DNA of 64,000 nucleotides from Bradyrhizobium sp. CCGUVB1N3 (GTDB taxonomy: Bacteria; Pseudomonadota; Alphaproteobacteria; Rhizobiales; Xanthobacteraceae). Numbering within the stretch: the stretch's first letter is position 1; every line of letters begins with the position of its first letter. The position numbers were made by a program, and so were the translations under genes. Below, in pieces: positions 55,089-63,806 of the stretch. The notes under the pieces are model-generated. The model saw only the letters and a program-made list of their open reading frames with translations, was not told where the DNA came from and did not search any database. The DNA is taken from the NCBI RefSeq assembly GCF_024199925.1, contig NZ_JANADR010000001.1, forward strand, positions 1,984,001-2,048,000. Reading direction: 5' to 3'.

Positions 55089-55565
55089 TCAACTGGCCTT
55101 TTGGAAAACTTTGGCGACGTGCTGTCTGATTGGCTCGCCCGATTGCGTTGCAAGCCTCTGCGCAAGCTCCCACAATTGCCTGTTCTGCGCCGCGGCGGCA
55201 TCAAAAGCCCTGCGCGCTTCCGCCGCCGACGTGGTGAAAACGTCGGTCATCGACTTGCTGCTCGCGACACGAGCGAGGAAATCGATTGCGGAGCTGGCGT
55301 TCGCATTCGAAATTTCGATGACCTTGAGCCCGTAGTCGGTCGCAGTCCTGGCGCTGTTCGAATAAGTCTCGCGAAGCGCTTCCGTCGCCTCCTGCGAAAC
55401 TGCCTTGATTTTCTCGCAACCCTCCTGCGTGCGAGCAGCTCGCTGCTCGGCAAGCTGCTCGAACAAGGGCTGCCAACTCACGTTCGGAAGTCCGAACGCG
55501 GACAGTCCGAAACCATTTGAACCATTTGCTGCTTTCACTTCGACTTTCGCTTCACTTTCGTTCAC
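55089..55565 (-). CDS. Phasin-family protein
   Basis: Protein of 158 residues, largely amphipathic helix. The central segment (EQRAARTQEGCEKIKAVSQEATEALRETYSNSARTATDYGLKVIEISNANASSAIDFLARVASSKSMTDV) is the phasin_2 pattern of alphaproteobacteria. Phasins coat polyhydroxyalkanoate granules and stabilise them in the cytoplasm. No pha synthesis gene is nearby. It is preceded by a long gap and followed by two small genes on the same strand. Confidence 0.88.
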   Translation of the reverse strand: MNESEAKVEVKAANGSNGFGLSAFGLPNVSWQPLFEQLAEQRAARTQEGCEKIKAVSQEATEALRETYSNSARTATDYGLKVIEISNANASSAIDFLARVASSKSMTDVFTTSAAEARRAFDAAAAQNRQLWELAQRLATQSGEPIRQHVAKVFQKAS

Positions 55566-56181
55566 GCGCCTTATCCTCTACTCAAGCGAAGTCATTTCTC
55601 GCGACGCATGAGTTGCGCCGCGGGAGTCCACCCGCTTCCATGATCAGCCATTTTGATGAGCTTCAAACCCAGCCCGCACGACGACTATGCCTGACGAGGG
55701 AAAGGTCGTCCGTTCGATTTGCGACTCTCGCCGGAATTTTTTTCCCGAAATGTCAATACAAACTCTCGTATGTCCGGGAGATGACGTGGTGCATAGTGGG
55801 GATATCGTGCGCGACGGCTGACGGAACTTGCGCGGTGGCCAACGAAGACGGAACGGGGGGTTGTCCGGAAAGACAGCGGCTGCAAGGTATCGCAGCAGTT
55901 GGGTTCTGTGCCCGACCAGTCGGCCCAGCCAGGATCGCTAGCGCAGCCCGACGGACGAACCACCGCAGAAGCGGGTCACTTCGCGCCGCTCATATCGATC
56001 GACGAAATTCGGAATCATCGTATCCCCGCCTCGCCCCACTCGGAGGGCGTATCAAGCCACGGCACCTTGCTCCGTCATTGCAATGATGGCGTTGCGACAG
56101 CACGGGTGGCTCACCGCGTTGGCGAAAGCCGGGAACGACACCGAGCTGCCTTTCCCCATCATCCTTGCACAAACCCTCCGC
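55566..56181. other. Gap without a supported gene
   Basis: About 615 bases between divergent genes. Open frames of up to 189 codons occur here but their residues look like translated noncoding GC-rich DNA, with no family motif. The right end leads into the Pho-box-like site. Confidence 0.45.
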
Positions 56182-56199
56182 TTGTAACAAAACCGTCAT
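56182..56199 (+). promoter_or_regulatory. Pho-box-like site upstream of phosphatase
   Basis: TTGTAAC (56182-56188), AAAA (56189-56192) and CCGTCAT (56193-56199) follow the 11-base-period PhoB box pattern CTGTCAT-N4-CTGTCAT (10 of 14 conserved bases plus the A-rich spacer). It is 69 bases upstream of a phosphatase start, a sensible place for PhoB activation. Confidence 0.5.
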
Positions 56200-56268
56200 G
56201 CAGCAAAACTAAATGAAGGCGGCGGCCGCGGTCGGCCGCCAAGCCGCCTCACCGCTGGGAGAGATTTG

Positions 56269-58122
56269 ATGCGCCGTTCACTGCTGTTGCTGTCCGCCGG
56301 ACTGACAATGCTGTCCACCGGACTTGCCTCCGCGCAGAACAACACGCCCCGTAACCTGATCCTGTTCATCCCGGACGGCCTGCGCGCGCTGAAAGTCACG
56401 CCCGAGACCGCGCCGGCCATGGCCGAAATCCGCGACAAGGGCGTCAACTTCAAGAATTCGCATTCGCTATTCCCGACCTTCACCATGGCGAACGGCTCGG
56501 CGATGTCGACCGGGCACTATCTCGGCGACACCGGCGTGTTCTCCAACACGATCTGGACCGGCTACACCTCCGCCCCCGCCGGCGACACCGTGGTCCCCTT
56601 CATCGAGAACGACGCCGTGCTCGGCGACATCGACGAGCATTTCAAGGGCGACTATCTCAACGAAGAGACCATTTTGAAGATGGCCCGCGACAAGGGCCTT
56701 TCCACCGCGGCGATCGGCAAGCTCGGCCCGACCTACCAGTTCGACCACACCGATCACCCGGAAAAGGCCGGTCAGCACTCGATCGTGATTGACGATGCTA
56801 CCGGCGGCAAGGCTGGCGTGGCACTGTCAGACGAGATGAAGGAGGCGCTGACCAAGGCCGGCCTGCCCGTTACCGCACCCTCACGCGGCGACAATGCCAA
56901 GGCGGGCGATGCCAAGACACCGGGCACCACGGTCGCCAACGTCGCCCAGCAGGCCTATTTCGCCGACGTCGCCGCCAAGGTCGTTCTGCCGATGTTCAAG
57001 GCGCGCAACAAGCCGTTCGTCCTGGTGCTCTGGTCACGCGATCCCGACGGCAGCCAGCACAACACCGGTGACAGCCTGAATCAGATCAAGCCGGGCATCA
57101 ACGGGCCGACCTCGATGGCCGGCATCAAGAATGCCGACAACAACCTCGCCCAGCTCCGCAAGGCGCTGGACGAGCTCGGCCTTACGGCAAGCACCAACAT
57201 CATCGTATCCGCTGACCACGGCTTCTCCACGATCTCCAAGGAAAGCAAGACCAGCCCCTCGGCCAAGGTCAGCTATGACGACACGCCGAAGGACTTCCTG
57301 CCGATGGGCTTCCTGGCGCTCGACCTTGCCAAGGCGCTGGACCTGCCGCTGTTCGATCCCAATGACAAGAACGCCGCCGTCACCGGCAACGCGCATCCGA
57401 AGGCGGGCAACGGCGTGCTGGGCAAGGATCCCACCAAGCCCGATCTCGTCGTCGCGACCAACGGTGGATCAGACCTGGTCTACCTGCCGAACAAGGACAA
57501 GAAGCTGGCGGCAAAGACGATCAAGGCGCTGCTCGAGCAGGACTATGTCTCCGGCCTGTTCGTCGACGACTCCCTCGGCCGTTTCCCCGGCACGTTGCCG
57601 CTGTCGCTGATCAATCTGCGCGGCAAGGCGGCGACGCCGACGCCGGCGATCGTCGTCAACTTCCGCTCCTATGCCAGCGATTGCGGCGAGGCGCCAACCA
57701 ACTGCTCGGTGCAGGTCGCCGACACCGTGCTGCGCCAGGGTCAGGGCATGCACGGCAGCTTCAGCCGCGGCGACACCATGAACTTCATGGCCGCGATCGG
57801 GCCGGACTTCAAAGCCGGCTTCGTTGACGCGCTGCCGGTCAGCAATGCCGACGTCGGGATGACGGCGGCCAAGCTCATGGGGCTACGGACCTCCCAGAAT
57901 GGCGGCCTGGTCGGCCGCGTGATGTCGGAAGCCCTGCCGAACGGCATCGTACCGAAGGCCTATGTCGGCGACGTCAAGTCGAAGCCTGCCGAGAACGGCC
58001 TGCGCACGGTCCTGAACTTCCAGCGCGTCGAGAGCCAGCGCTATTTCGACGCGGCCGGATTCCCGGGCCGCACGCTCGGCCTCGAGCCCGAGAGTGGCAA
58101 ACAAAAAACGGCGGGGAAATAA
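56269..58122 (+). CDS. Secreted alkaline-phosphatase-superfamily protein
   Basis: Protein of 617 residues with a signal peptide (1-22, cleavage SAQ-NNT). Superfamily landmarks: the first metal aspartate in LILFIPDGLR, a Thr nucleophile candidate in FPTFTMANGSAMSTGHYLGDTG, DPDGSQHNTGDS, and the late metal pair in VSADHGFST. It resembles nucleotide pyrophosphatase/phosphodiesterase-like enzymes more than PhoA. It acts in the periplasm and probably scavenges phosphate, in line with the Pho-box-like site upstream. GGGAGAG precedes the ATG at 56269. Confidence 0.87.
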   Translation: MRRSLLLLSAGLTMLSTGLASAQNNTPRNLILFIPDGLRALKVTPETAPAMAEIRDKGVNFKNSHSLFPTFTMANGSAMSTGHYLGDTGVFSNTIWTGYTSAPAGDTVVPFIENDAVLGDIDEHFKGDYLNEETILKMARDKGLSTAAIGKLGPTYQFDHTDHPEKAGQHSIVIDDATGGKAGVALSDEMKEALTKAGLPVTAPSRGDNAKAGDAKTPGTTVANVAQQAYFADVAAKVVLPMFKARNKPFVLVLWSRDPDGSQHNTGDSLNQIKPGINGPTSMAGIKNADNNLAQLRKALDELGLTASTNIIVSADHGFSTISKESKTSPSAKVSYDDTPKDFLPMGFLALDLAKALDLPLFDPNDKNAAVTGNAHPKAGNGVLGKDPTKPDLVVATNGGSDLVYLPNKDKKLAAKTIKALLEQDYVSGLFVDDSLGRFPGTLPLSLINLRGKAATPTPAIVVNFRSYASDCGEAPTNCSVQVADTVLRQGQGMHGSFSRGDTMNFMAAIGPDFKAGFVDALPVSNADVGMTAAKLMGLRTSQNGGLVGRVMSEALPNGIVPKAYVGDVKSKPAENGLRTVLNFQRVESQRYFDAAGFPGRTLGLEPESGKQKTAGK

Positions 58123-58131
58123 CCCCGCCGT
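58108..58131 (-). terminator. Rho-independent terminator for the minus-strand gene
   Basis: Perfect 9-base stem ACGGCGGGG (58108-58116)/CCCCGCCGT (58123-58131). Read on the minus strand, the stem is followed by a run of T (complement of aaaaaa, 58103-58108). The plus-strand phosphatase stop codon sits in the loop. It thus fits the gene at 58162-58776 and may also act on the phosphatase transcript. Confidence 0.75.
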
Positions 58132-58161
58132 CCCGAAAGGCGCATCATGAGATGCGCGACA

Positions 58162-58776
58162 TTACATGCCAATGTCGAACACGTTCGGCAATTGGCCCGC
58201 CAGCGGCAGCGCGGTGGCGCCCAGGAAGGTCGCCACCATCGCCATCAGGCGACGGTTGCCCTGGCGCTTGCCGCGCATCTGGCCGGCAATCCATTCCAGC
58301 ATCTCGGTCTTGACCTTCGAGGCATAGGCCGGCGCCCAGCTTTCGATGTCCGTCTCGGGCGACAACGCGACGCTGCGCGGCGGCACCGGCAGGCCGGAGG
58401 CGCTCGCGGCGTGATGCGCGACGGCCTTCGCCAGGAGGTCGTCGAACCGGCCAGCATCGGTGCGCTCGGTCGCAGCCTCGTTGATCTCGAACAGCGCCTC
58501 GGCTTCGGCGCGGCTGACGGGCTGGTCGTTGACGGCGACGGCAGTCAGGATGCGCGCGCACCAGGCGGCGTCATCGGCATCGAGCGAGCGGGAGAAATGC
58601 ACCCGACCCTTGGTGGTAGGCCCTTCGCCTGTGATCACACCGTCGCGCACGATGCTGAGTGCATGGGCCGCGGTATCACGGCAGGACGGTTCGAGGGACG
58701 GCGAGTCAACGGACTTGGCAGAGACGGACTTGGACTCAGGGGACTTGGACTCAAGGGACTTGGCAGCGGCAGACAT
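58162..58776 (-). CDS. Unknown protein with N-terminal 5-residue repeats
   Basis: Protein of 204 residues. The first 30 residues are low complexity, a repeated K-S-x-x-S unit (SLESK, SPESK, SVSAK, SVDSP) encoded by 15-base repeats. The rest is helical, includes a segment resembling a TerB-like acidic fold (DDAAWCARILTAVAVNDQPVSRAEAEALFEINEA), and ends in a hydrophobic stretch (RLMAMVATFLGATALPLAG) that could anchor it in the membrane. No firm family. It has its own terminator. Confidence 0.65.
   Translation of the reverse strand: MSAAAKSLESKSPESKSVSAKSVDSPSLEPSCRDTAAHALSIVRDGVITGEGPTTKGRVHFSRSLDADDAAWCARILTAVAVNDQPVSRAEAEALFEINEAATERTDAGRFDDLLAKAVAHHAASASGLPVPPRSVALSPETDIESWAPAYASKVKTEMLEWIAGQMRGKRQGNRRLMAMVATFLGATALPLAGQLPNVFDIGM
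58711..58770. repeat. 15-base tandem repeat, four copies
   Basis: ggacttgg recurs every 15 bases at 58711, 58726, 58741 and 58756, inside the N-terminal codons of the 204-residue protein. Copy number changes would stay in frame. Confidence 0.75.
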
Positions 58777-59170
58777 AGTTCACTTCCAGACTTCTTCCAG
58801 ATTTCTTCTGATCGACCAGCATTTTCATGCGGGCCTAAACGAGTGGTTAACGATTCGATATGGGGATCGCGACTTTTATAGATGGCTGCCGATTGGTCGC
58901 TGTCAGGACCATTTTGGTTCCATCAAACCGTCGGGCGGGCGTGATGCGGGTCATAAAAGGCATTATCGGGGCAATCCAGCCCTTTCCCGCCGGCGGAGAT
59001 ATTTCGCCGCAGCAGCGCATGCGGCAAGAAGGTGCTAGAAGATTGGCGTCTTGAGAGAATGATTTCACATTTTACTTGAACGGGTTCACTTCGGACCTTG
59101 CCGGGCCTATACTCAGCCCGACACCTCTAAACAGAATTTGTCATTAACTTCAATGAGATGAGGTAGAACC
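58777..59170. other. Gap without a supported gene
   Basis: 394 bases between divergent genes. No gene seen. A TATACT at about 59109 might be the -10 element of the peroxiredoxin promoter, but no matching -35 is clear. Confidence 0.45.
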
Positions 59171-59830
59171 ATGCCGCTTCCAATTGGCACGACCGCCCCC
59201 GACTTCGAAGCCGAAACCACCGAGGGGAAAATTAAATTCCACGACTGGATTGGCGACAGCTGGACCCTTCTGTTCTCGCATCCCAAGGATTTTACTCCGG
59301 TCTGCACCACCGAGCTCGGCGCCCTCGCCAAGCTGAAGCCCGAATTCGACAAGCGCGGCGTCAAGCTGATGGGCCTCTCCGTCGATCCGGTCGACCGCCA
59401 CACCAAGTGGTCGGAAGACATCAAGGAGACGCAAGGCGCCGCGCCGAACTATCCGATGATCGGCGACACCGACTTCAACGTCTCGAAACTCTACGAGATG
59501 CTGCCGGCCTCGACCTCGGGCGATCCCCTCACCCGGACTCCGGCCGACAACCAGACGGTCCGCAATGTCTTCGTCATCGGCCCGGACAAGAAGATCAAGC
59601 TGGTGATGGTCTATCCGATGACCACCGGTCGCAACTTCCAGGAGATTTTGCGCTCCATCGACTCGCTGCAGATGACGGCAAAGCATCGCGTCGCGACGCC
59701 GGCCGATTGGAAGCAGGGCGAGGACGTGATCATCGCGGGCTCGGTGTCCAACGACGAGGCCAAGACGATCTGGCCGCAGGGCTGGAAGGAGCCAAAGCCC
59801 TACATCCGGATCGTGCCGCAGCCGAAGTGA
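59171..59830 (+). CDS. 1-Cys peroxiredoxin (Prx6 type)
   Basis: Protein of 219 residues that reduces peroxides. The peroxidatic cysteine C45 is in FTPVCTTELG; no resolving cysteine pattern of 2-Cys enzymes is present. The C-terminal extension (about 160-219, DWKQGEDVIIAGSVSNDEAKTIWPQGWKEPKPYIRIVPQ) is the Prx6-specific region. It is cytoplasmic and single-gene. No OxyR gene or clear OxyR site is adjacent. Confidence 0.95.
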   Translation: MPLPIGTTAPDFEAETTEGKIKFHDWIGDSWTLLFSHPKDFTPVCTTELGALAKLKPEFDKRGVKLMGLSVDPVDRHTKWSEDIKETQGAAPNYPMIGDTDFNVSKLYEMLPASTSGDPLTRTPADNQTVRNVFVIGPDKKIKLVMVYPMTTGRNFQEILRSIDSLQMTAKHRVATPADWKQGEDVIIAGSVSNDEAKTIWPQGWKEPKPYIRIVPQPK

Positions 59831-59861
59831 CGGTTGGCGGTTGCGACAGCAACCGATGACC

Positions 59862-59963
59862 GTGATCCCGGGATGGCGCGTCAGCGCGAACCCCAATGCG
59901 CAAATGCGCATTGGGGGATCTCGAGATTCCGGGTTCGGTGCTGAGCACCGCCCCGGAATGACG
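59862..59963. repeat. Palindromic intergenic element
   Basis: The outer end gccccggaatgac (59951-59963) matches the element at 46652-46716. Inside is a perfect 11-base hairpin, CCCCAATGCGC (59891-59901)/GCGCATTGGGG (59906-59916). It lies between two convergent genes. Confidence 0.75.
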
Positions 59964-59968
59964 AAGGA

Positions 59969-60364
59969 TCAGCTCGTCACCCAATCCGCCACCAGGAGAC
60001 CCGCGGTCGATGCGACCGCGGTCACCACTGCACCCCAGCCGATGTCGACGAGGGCGACCGGCCAGCTCCAAGCCTTGAGCAGCGCCAGCGCCGTCAGGTC
60101 GAAGGTGGCGTAGCAGAACAGCCCGAACAGCGCGCCGTAGAGCAGCGTCGACTGCCAGGCCGCATCCTTCGATCCGCTGACGAAGATCAGCACGCCGACG
60201 ACGTAGAGAAGGTAGAACAGCGCCGCCGGCACCGGCTTCAGCTCGCCCAGCATGTCGCCGACCTCGGCGACGAAGAAGCCCTTCGCGATCAGGCCCAGGA
60301 ACAGGAAATCCAGGCCCATCAGGACGACCAGCGTCGCAACGTACAGAACCATCGTGCGGTTCAC
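59969..60364 (-). CDS. DUF2177 membrane protein
   Basis: Protein of 131 residues with four hydrophobic helices and the DUF2177 pattern (VVLMGLDFLFLGLIAKGFF, LYVVGVLIFV, GALFGLFCYATFDLTALALLKAWSWPVALVDIGWG). An inner-membrane protein of unknown function. It is convergent with the peroxiredoxin gene. Confidence 0.88.
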   Translation of the reverse strand: MNRTMVLYVATLVVLMGLDFLFLGLIAKGFFVAEVGDMLGELKPVPAALFYLLYVVGVLIFVSGSKDAAWQSTLLYGALFGLFCYATFDLTALALLKAWSWPVALVDIGWGAVVTAVASTAGLLVADWVTS

Positions 60365-60445
60365 GGCAGCCTCCCCGTCCGGACAGCCACATGATGCCGC
60401 AAGCTACGACGTGGCGAGCCGGATGGTTTCAGCCCGCTGCGCCGA

Positions 60446-62182
60446 TCAAGCCGCGCGCACGCGGTCGAGGAATTTCTCGACCTCGGCCTTCAGATTGAGA
60501 CTCTCGCCCGACAGCGCCTGAGCCGAGGCGAACATCCGGCTCGAGGTCTCGCCGGTCTCGTTCGCGCCCTTGGCCGCATGACGGACATTGGCGGCGACAT
60601 CCGCCGTGCCGCTTGCCGCAGCACGAACACTGCCGGCGATGTTGTGGGTGGCACTCTTCTGCTGCTCGACCGCCGCAGAGATCGACGTGGCGATGCCGCT
60701 GATGCGCTCGATGGTCTGGCCGATCGCCTTGATGGCGGCGACCGACTCTTCGGTCGCAAGCTGCATGCTGGCGATCTGGCTGGAGATCTCATCGGTCGCC
60801 TTGGCGGTCTGGCCGGCGAGCGTCTTGACCTCCTGCGCCACCACCGCAAAGCCGCGCCCCGCGTCGCCTGCGCGCGCGGCTTCGATGGTAGCGTTGAGGG
60901 CCAGCAGATTGGTCTGCTCGGCGATCGAGGTGATCAGCTTGACGACGTCGCCGATGCGGGCGCCGGCTTCCGAAAGCTGCGCGATGCGCTGGTCGGTGGC
61001 CTCGGCCTGCTGCACCGCCTCGGCGGAGATCTCGTTCGATTCCTGCACCCTGCGGGTGATCTCGCTGATCGACTTGGAGAGCTCGTCGGAGGCCGCAGCC
61101 GCCGACTTCACGTGGTCGGAGGCGGTTTCGGAAGCACCCGCGGACTGTGCCGACAGGTCGGCGGTCGAACGCGCGGTGTCGGTCAGTTGCCGCGCCACGC
61201 GCTCGAACTCGCTCGAGGAGTCCAGCACGTTGTTGAGGATGCCGCCGACGCTGCCACGGAACTCGTCGACGAAGTTGCGCAGCTCGGACTTGCGCTGCTC
61301 GGCGGCAGCCGCCGTCGTCGCAGCCTGCTCGCTGCGCAGGCGTGCCCGCTCCAGCGAATTGCTCTTGAACACGGCGACCGTGCGCGCGATCTCGCCGATC
61401 TCGTCCGCCCGGTCCTCGCAATCGATGGTGATGTCGTTCTGGCCGTTGGCCAGCGCCGTCAGCGAGTTCGTCACCGAGCTCAGCGGCTTGGTCACGGGGC
61501 GCACGACCAACATGGTCAGAGCGAGCACCAGCAGCGCTGCGATGCCGGCGGCAATTGCCATGTTGCGGATCGCCTCCGCCATCATGCTCTCGAACTGCGC
61601 CATGGGAATGCCGACATAGAGGATGCCGACGACCTTGCCGGCCGTATCCGCGACCGGGAAATAGGCGGTCATGAAGGACTTGCCGAACAGCGTCGCCGGC
61701 CCCTTGTAGGCCTCGCCCTTGCGCAGGGGGCCCTGGCCGGGGTGATCGGCGGCAAGCTGGGTGCCGACGGCACGGTCGCCGTTCTCCTTCTTCACATTGG
61801 TCGAGCGGCGGACGAACTGCCCACTGGCGTCATCGAACACGAACAGCGTGGCATTGCCGCCGACATAGGACACGGCGCGATCGACGATCGCGTGGTCCTT
61901 GAAGTCGGGCATTTTGGGGATCTCGGCGCGGACGACCATGCCGTCCTTCATCGTGATCCTGGCGTCGGGAACGATCTCGGCGAAGGCGAGCGCCAGCGTG
62001 CGCAGATTGACCTCGATGTCGCGCAACGCGCGATCGTTGAACTCCGACGTGAGAGACCAATAGCCCGCACCGACCACGAGTGCCGTATTCACCGCAATCA
62101 GGAGCACCGCGCACAGCACCGCCTTGGTGCCGAGCTTGAACCTGACCTGCGGCAGGAACTTCCCAGTCGAAGAATTGGACAT
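60446..62182 (-). CDS. Methyl-accepting chemotaxis protein with Cache-type sensor
   Basis: Receptor of 578 residues: membrane helix at about 18-40, a periplasmic Cache_3/Cache_2-like sensor (about 41-185, including [49 protein letters not shown]), second helix at about 190-215, HAMP, and a signalling rod with hairpin tip [40 protein letters not shown]. The Cache type often senses organic acids. GGGGGAG precedes the ATG at 62182; the frame to 62251 adds unlikely residues. It is divergent from the photolyase gene. Confidence 0.93.
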   Translation of the reverse strand: MSNSSTGKFLPQVRFKLGTKAVLCAVLLIAVNTALVVGAGYWSLTSEFNDRALRDIEVNLRTLALAFAEIVPDARITMKDGMVVRAEIPKMPDFKDHAIVDRAVSYVGGNATLFVFDDASGQFVRRSTNVKKENGDRAVGTQLAADHPGQGPLRKGEAYKGPATLFGKSFMTAYFPVADTAGKVVGILYVGIPMAQFESMMAEAIRNMAIAAGIAALLVLALTMLVVRPVTKPLSSVTNSLTALANGQNDITIDCEDRADEIGEIARTVAVFKSNSLERARLRSEQAATTAAAAEQRKSELRNFVDEFRGSVGGILNNVLDSSSEFERVARQLTDTARSTADLSAQSAGASETASDHVKSAAAASDELSKSISEITRRVQESNEISAEAVQQAEATDQRIAQLSEAGARIGDVVKLITSIAEQTNLLALNATIEAARAGDAGRGFAVVAQEVKTLAGQTAKATDEISSQIASMQLATEESVAAIKAIGQTIERISGIATSISAAVEQQKSATHNIAGSVRAAASGTADVAANVRHAAKGANETGETSSRMFASAQALSGESLNLKAEVEKFLDRVRAA

Positions 62183-62300
62183 CAAACTCCCCCGAAAAAA
62201 CGCCGTATATTTGAGGAACCGGCTTACGATCGCATTAACGGTGGTTCGCAACTGCGGCCGGCGGCATGCTTTCCAAAAGGTAAACGAGGATCATTCCCGC

Positions 62301-63740
62301 ATGCCAAGCCCACCGCCGATCATCGTCTGGTTCCGCGATGACCTGCGACTCTCCGACCACCCGGCCCTCCACGCCGCCGCGCGCACTGGCGCACCGGTGA
62401 TCTGCCTCTATGTCCTCGACGACACCGCCGGACGGCCGCTCGGTGCCGCCGCGCGCTGGTGGCTGGCGCAGTCGCTGCGGTCGCTTGCCGCAGACCTCGC
62501 CGCGATCGGCGGCGCGCTCACGCTACGCAGGGGGCCGGCGGTCAAGGTGATCCCCGAGGTGGCACGCGAGAGCGGTGCGGTCACGGTCTATTGGAACGAG
62601 ATCGCGCAGGTGCCGCATCAAGCGCTTGAGACAAAACTGAAGGGGAGCCTTGCAAAGCTCGGCGTGGACTCAAAAAGCTTCCCCGGCGACCTCCTGGCCT
62701 CGCCGGGCACAATCCGCAACAAGGAGGGCCGCGGCTTGCGCGTGTTCACGCCATTCTGGCGGCGCGTGCTTGCGCTGGGCGATCCGCCAAAACCTCTACC
62801 CGCACCGACAGCGCTGCGGGTGGGTCCAGCGCTTGCGAGCGATGCCCTCGAAAGCTACGGGCTCGAACCGACGCGGCCCGATTGGGCCGGCGGCTTGCGC
62901 GAGAGCTGGCAGCCCGGCGAGAGCAAGGCGCGCGTCCTGCTGCGCGATTTCCTCAAGGCCACCGCGCGCAGCTATGCCGGCGAGCGTGACCGGCCCGACC
63001 TGCCAGGCACCTCCAGGCTGTCACCGCATCTGCGCTTCGGCGAGATCAGCCCGCGCCAGCTCTGGCACGCCGCGCGCTTCGCCGCCGCTGAGGACCCCAC
63101 GCTCGCGAGCGGCGTCGAGAAATTCCTCAGCGAGCTCGGCTGGCGCGAGTTCTGCCGTCACCTCCTGTTCGACCATCCCGATCTCGCGACGGAGAACCTG
63201 CAACCAGGGTTCGATGCCTTCCCGTGGAAGCATGATGAGACCGCGCTTGCCGCCTGGCAGCGCGGCCAAACCGGTTATCCGATCGTCGATGCCGGCCTGC
63301 GCGAGCTCTGGCACACCGGCGTGATGCACAACCGGGTGCGGATGGTCACGGCCTCCTTCCTGGTCAAGCATCTCCTGGTCGACTGGCGACGGGGCGAAGA
63401 CTGGTTCTGGGACACGCTGGTCGATGCCGACCCCGGCAGCAACCCCGCCAACTGGCAATGGGTGGCCGGCTGCGGCGCCGATGCCGCACCTTATTTCCGT
63501 GTCTTCAACCCGGTGCTCCAGGGCGAGAAGTTCGATCCTGATGGCACCTATGTGCGGCGCTGGGTGCCCGAACTGAAGCATCTGCCGGCGAAGCTGATCC
63601 ATCAACCCTGGAACGCGACACCGATCGAGCTTGTAAGCGCAGGCGTCGAACTCGGCCACGGCTATCCGCGTCCGATCGTCGAGCATGCCAAGGGACGCGA
63701 GCGCGCGCTCGCAGCTTACGCGAAGATCCGCAGAAGTTGA
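62301..63740 (+). CDS. phrB: Deoxyribodipyrimidine photolyase
   Basis: Enzyme of 479 residues that repairs UV-induced cyclobutane pyrimidine dimers using blue light. The N-terminal antenna domain begins IIVWFRDDLRLSDHPAL. The FAD domain shows TSRLSPHLRFGEISPRQLW, MHNRVRMVTASFLVKHLLVDWR, WFWDTLVDADPGSNPANWQWVAG and PYFRVFNP, all class I signatures. The ATG at 62301 starts the homology. No antenna chromophore synthesis gene is nearby. Confidence 0.95.
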   Translation: MPSPPPIIVWFRDDLRLSDHPALHAAARTGAPVICLYVLDDTAGRPLGAAARWWLAQSLRSLAADLAAIGGALTLRRGPAVKVIPEVARESGAVTVYWNEIAQVPHQALETKLKGSLAKLGVDSKSFPGDLLASPGTIRNKEGRGLRVFTPFWRRVLALGDPPKPLPAPTALRVGPALASDALESYGLEPTRPDWAGGLRESWQPGESKARVLLRDFLKATARSYAGERDRPDLPGTSRLSPHLRFGEISPRQLWHAARFAAAEDPTLASGVEKFLSELGWREFCRHLLFDHPDLATENLQPGFDAFPWKHDETALAAWQRGQTGYPIVDAGLRELWHTGVMHNRVRMVTASFLVKHLLVDWRRGEDWFWDTLVDADPGSNPANWQWVAGCGADAAPYFRVFNPVLQGEKFDPDGTYVRRWVPELKHLPAKLIHQPWNATPIELVSAGVELGHGYPRPIVEHAKGRERALAAYAKIRRS

Positions 63741-63748
63741 GCGTTGCT

Positions 63749-63776
63749 TTGACAGGTTGTCGAATCCCGCTATCGT
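63749..63776 (+). promoter_or_regulatory. Sigma-70-like promoter
   Basis: TTGACA (63749-63754), a 16-base spacer and TATCGT (63771-63776), 30 bases before the ATG at 63807. The -35 is perfect; the -10 matches moderately. Confidence 0.5.
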
Positions 63777-63806
63777 CGTGGCTCCGTTCAAACCTTGGGG
63801 GACGAT

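Noticed and set aside
55517..56086. A 189-codon open frame in the gap before the phosphatase
   Set aside because: Irregular composition, no ribosome site, no recognisable domain, and it overlaps the start of the phasin gene on the other strand.
60578..62341. A 587-codon open frame antisense to the Cache chemoreceptor
   Set aside because: Receptor signature residues are on the minus strand; the plus frame is low-complexity Arg/Gly/Asp.
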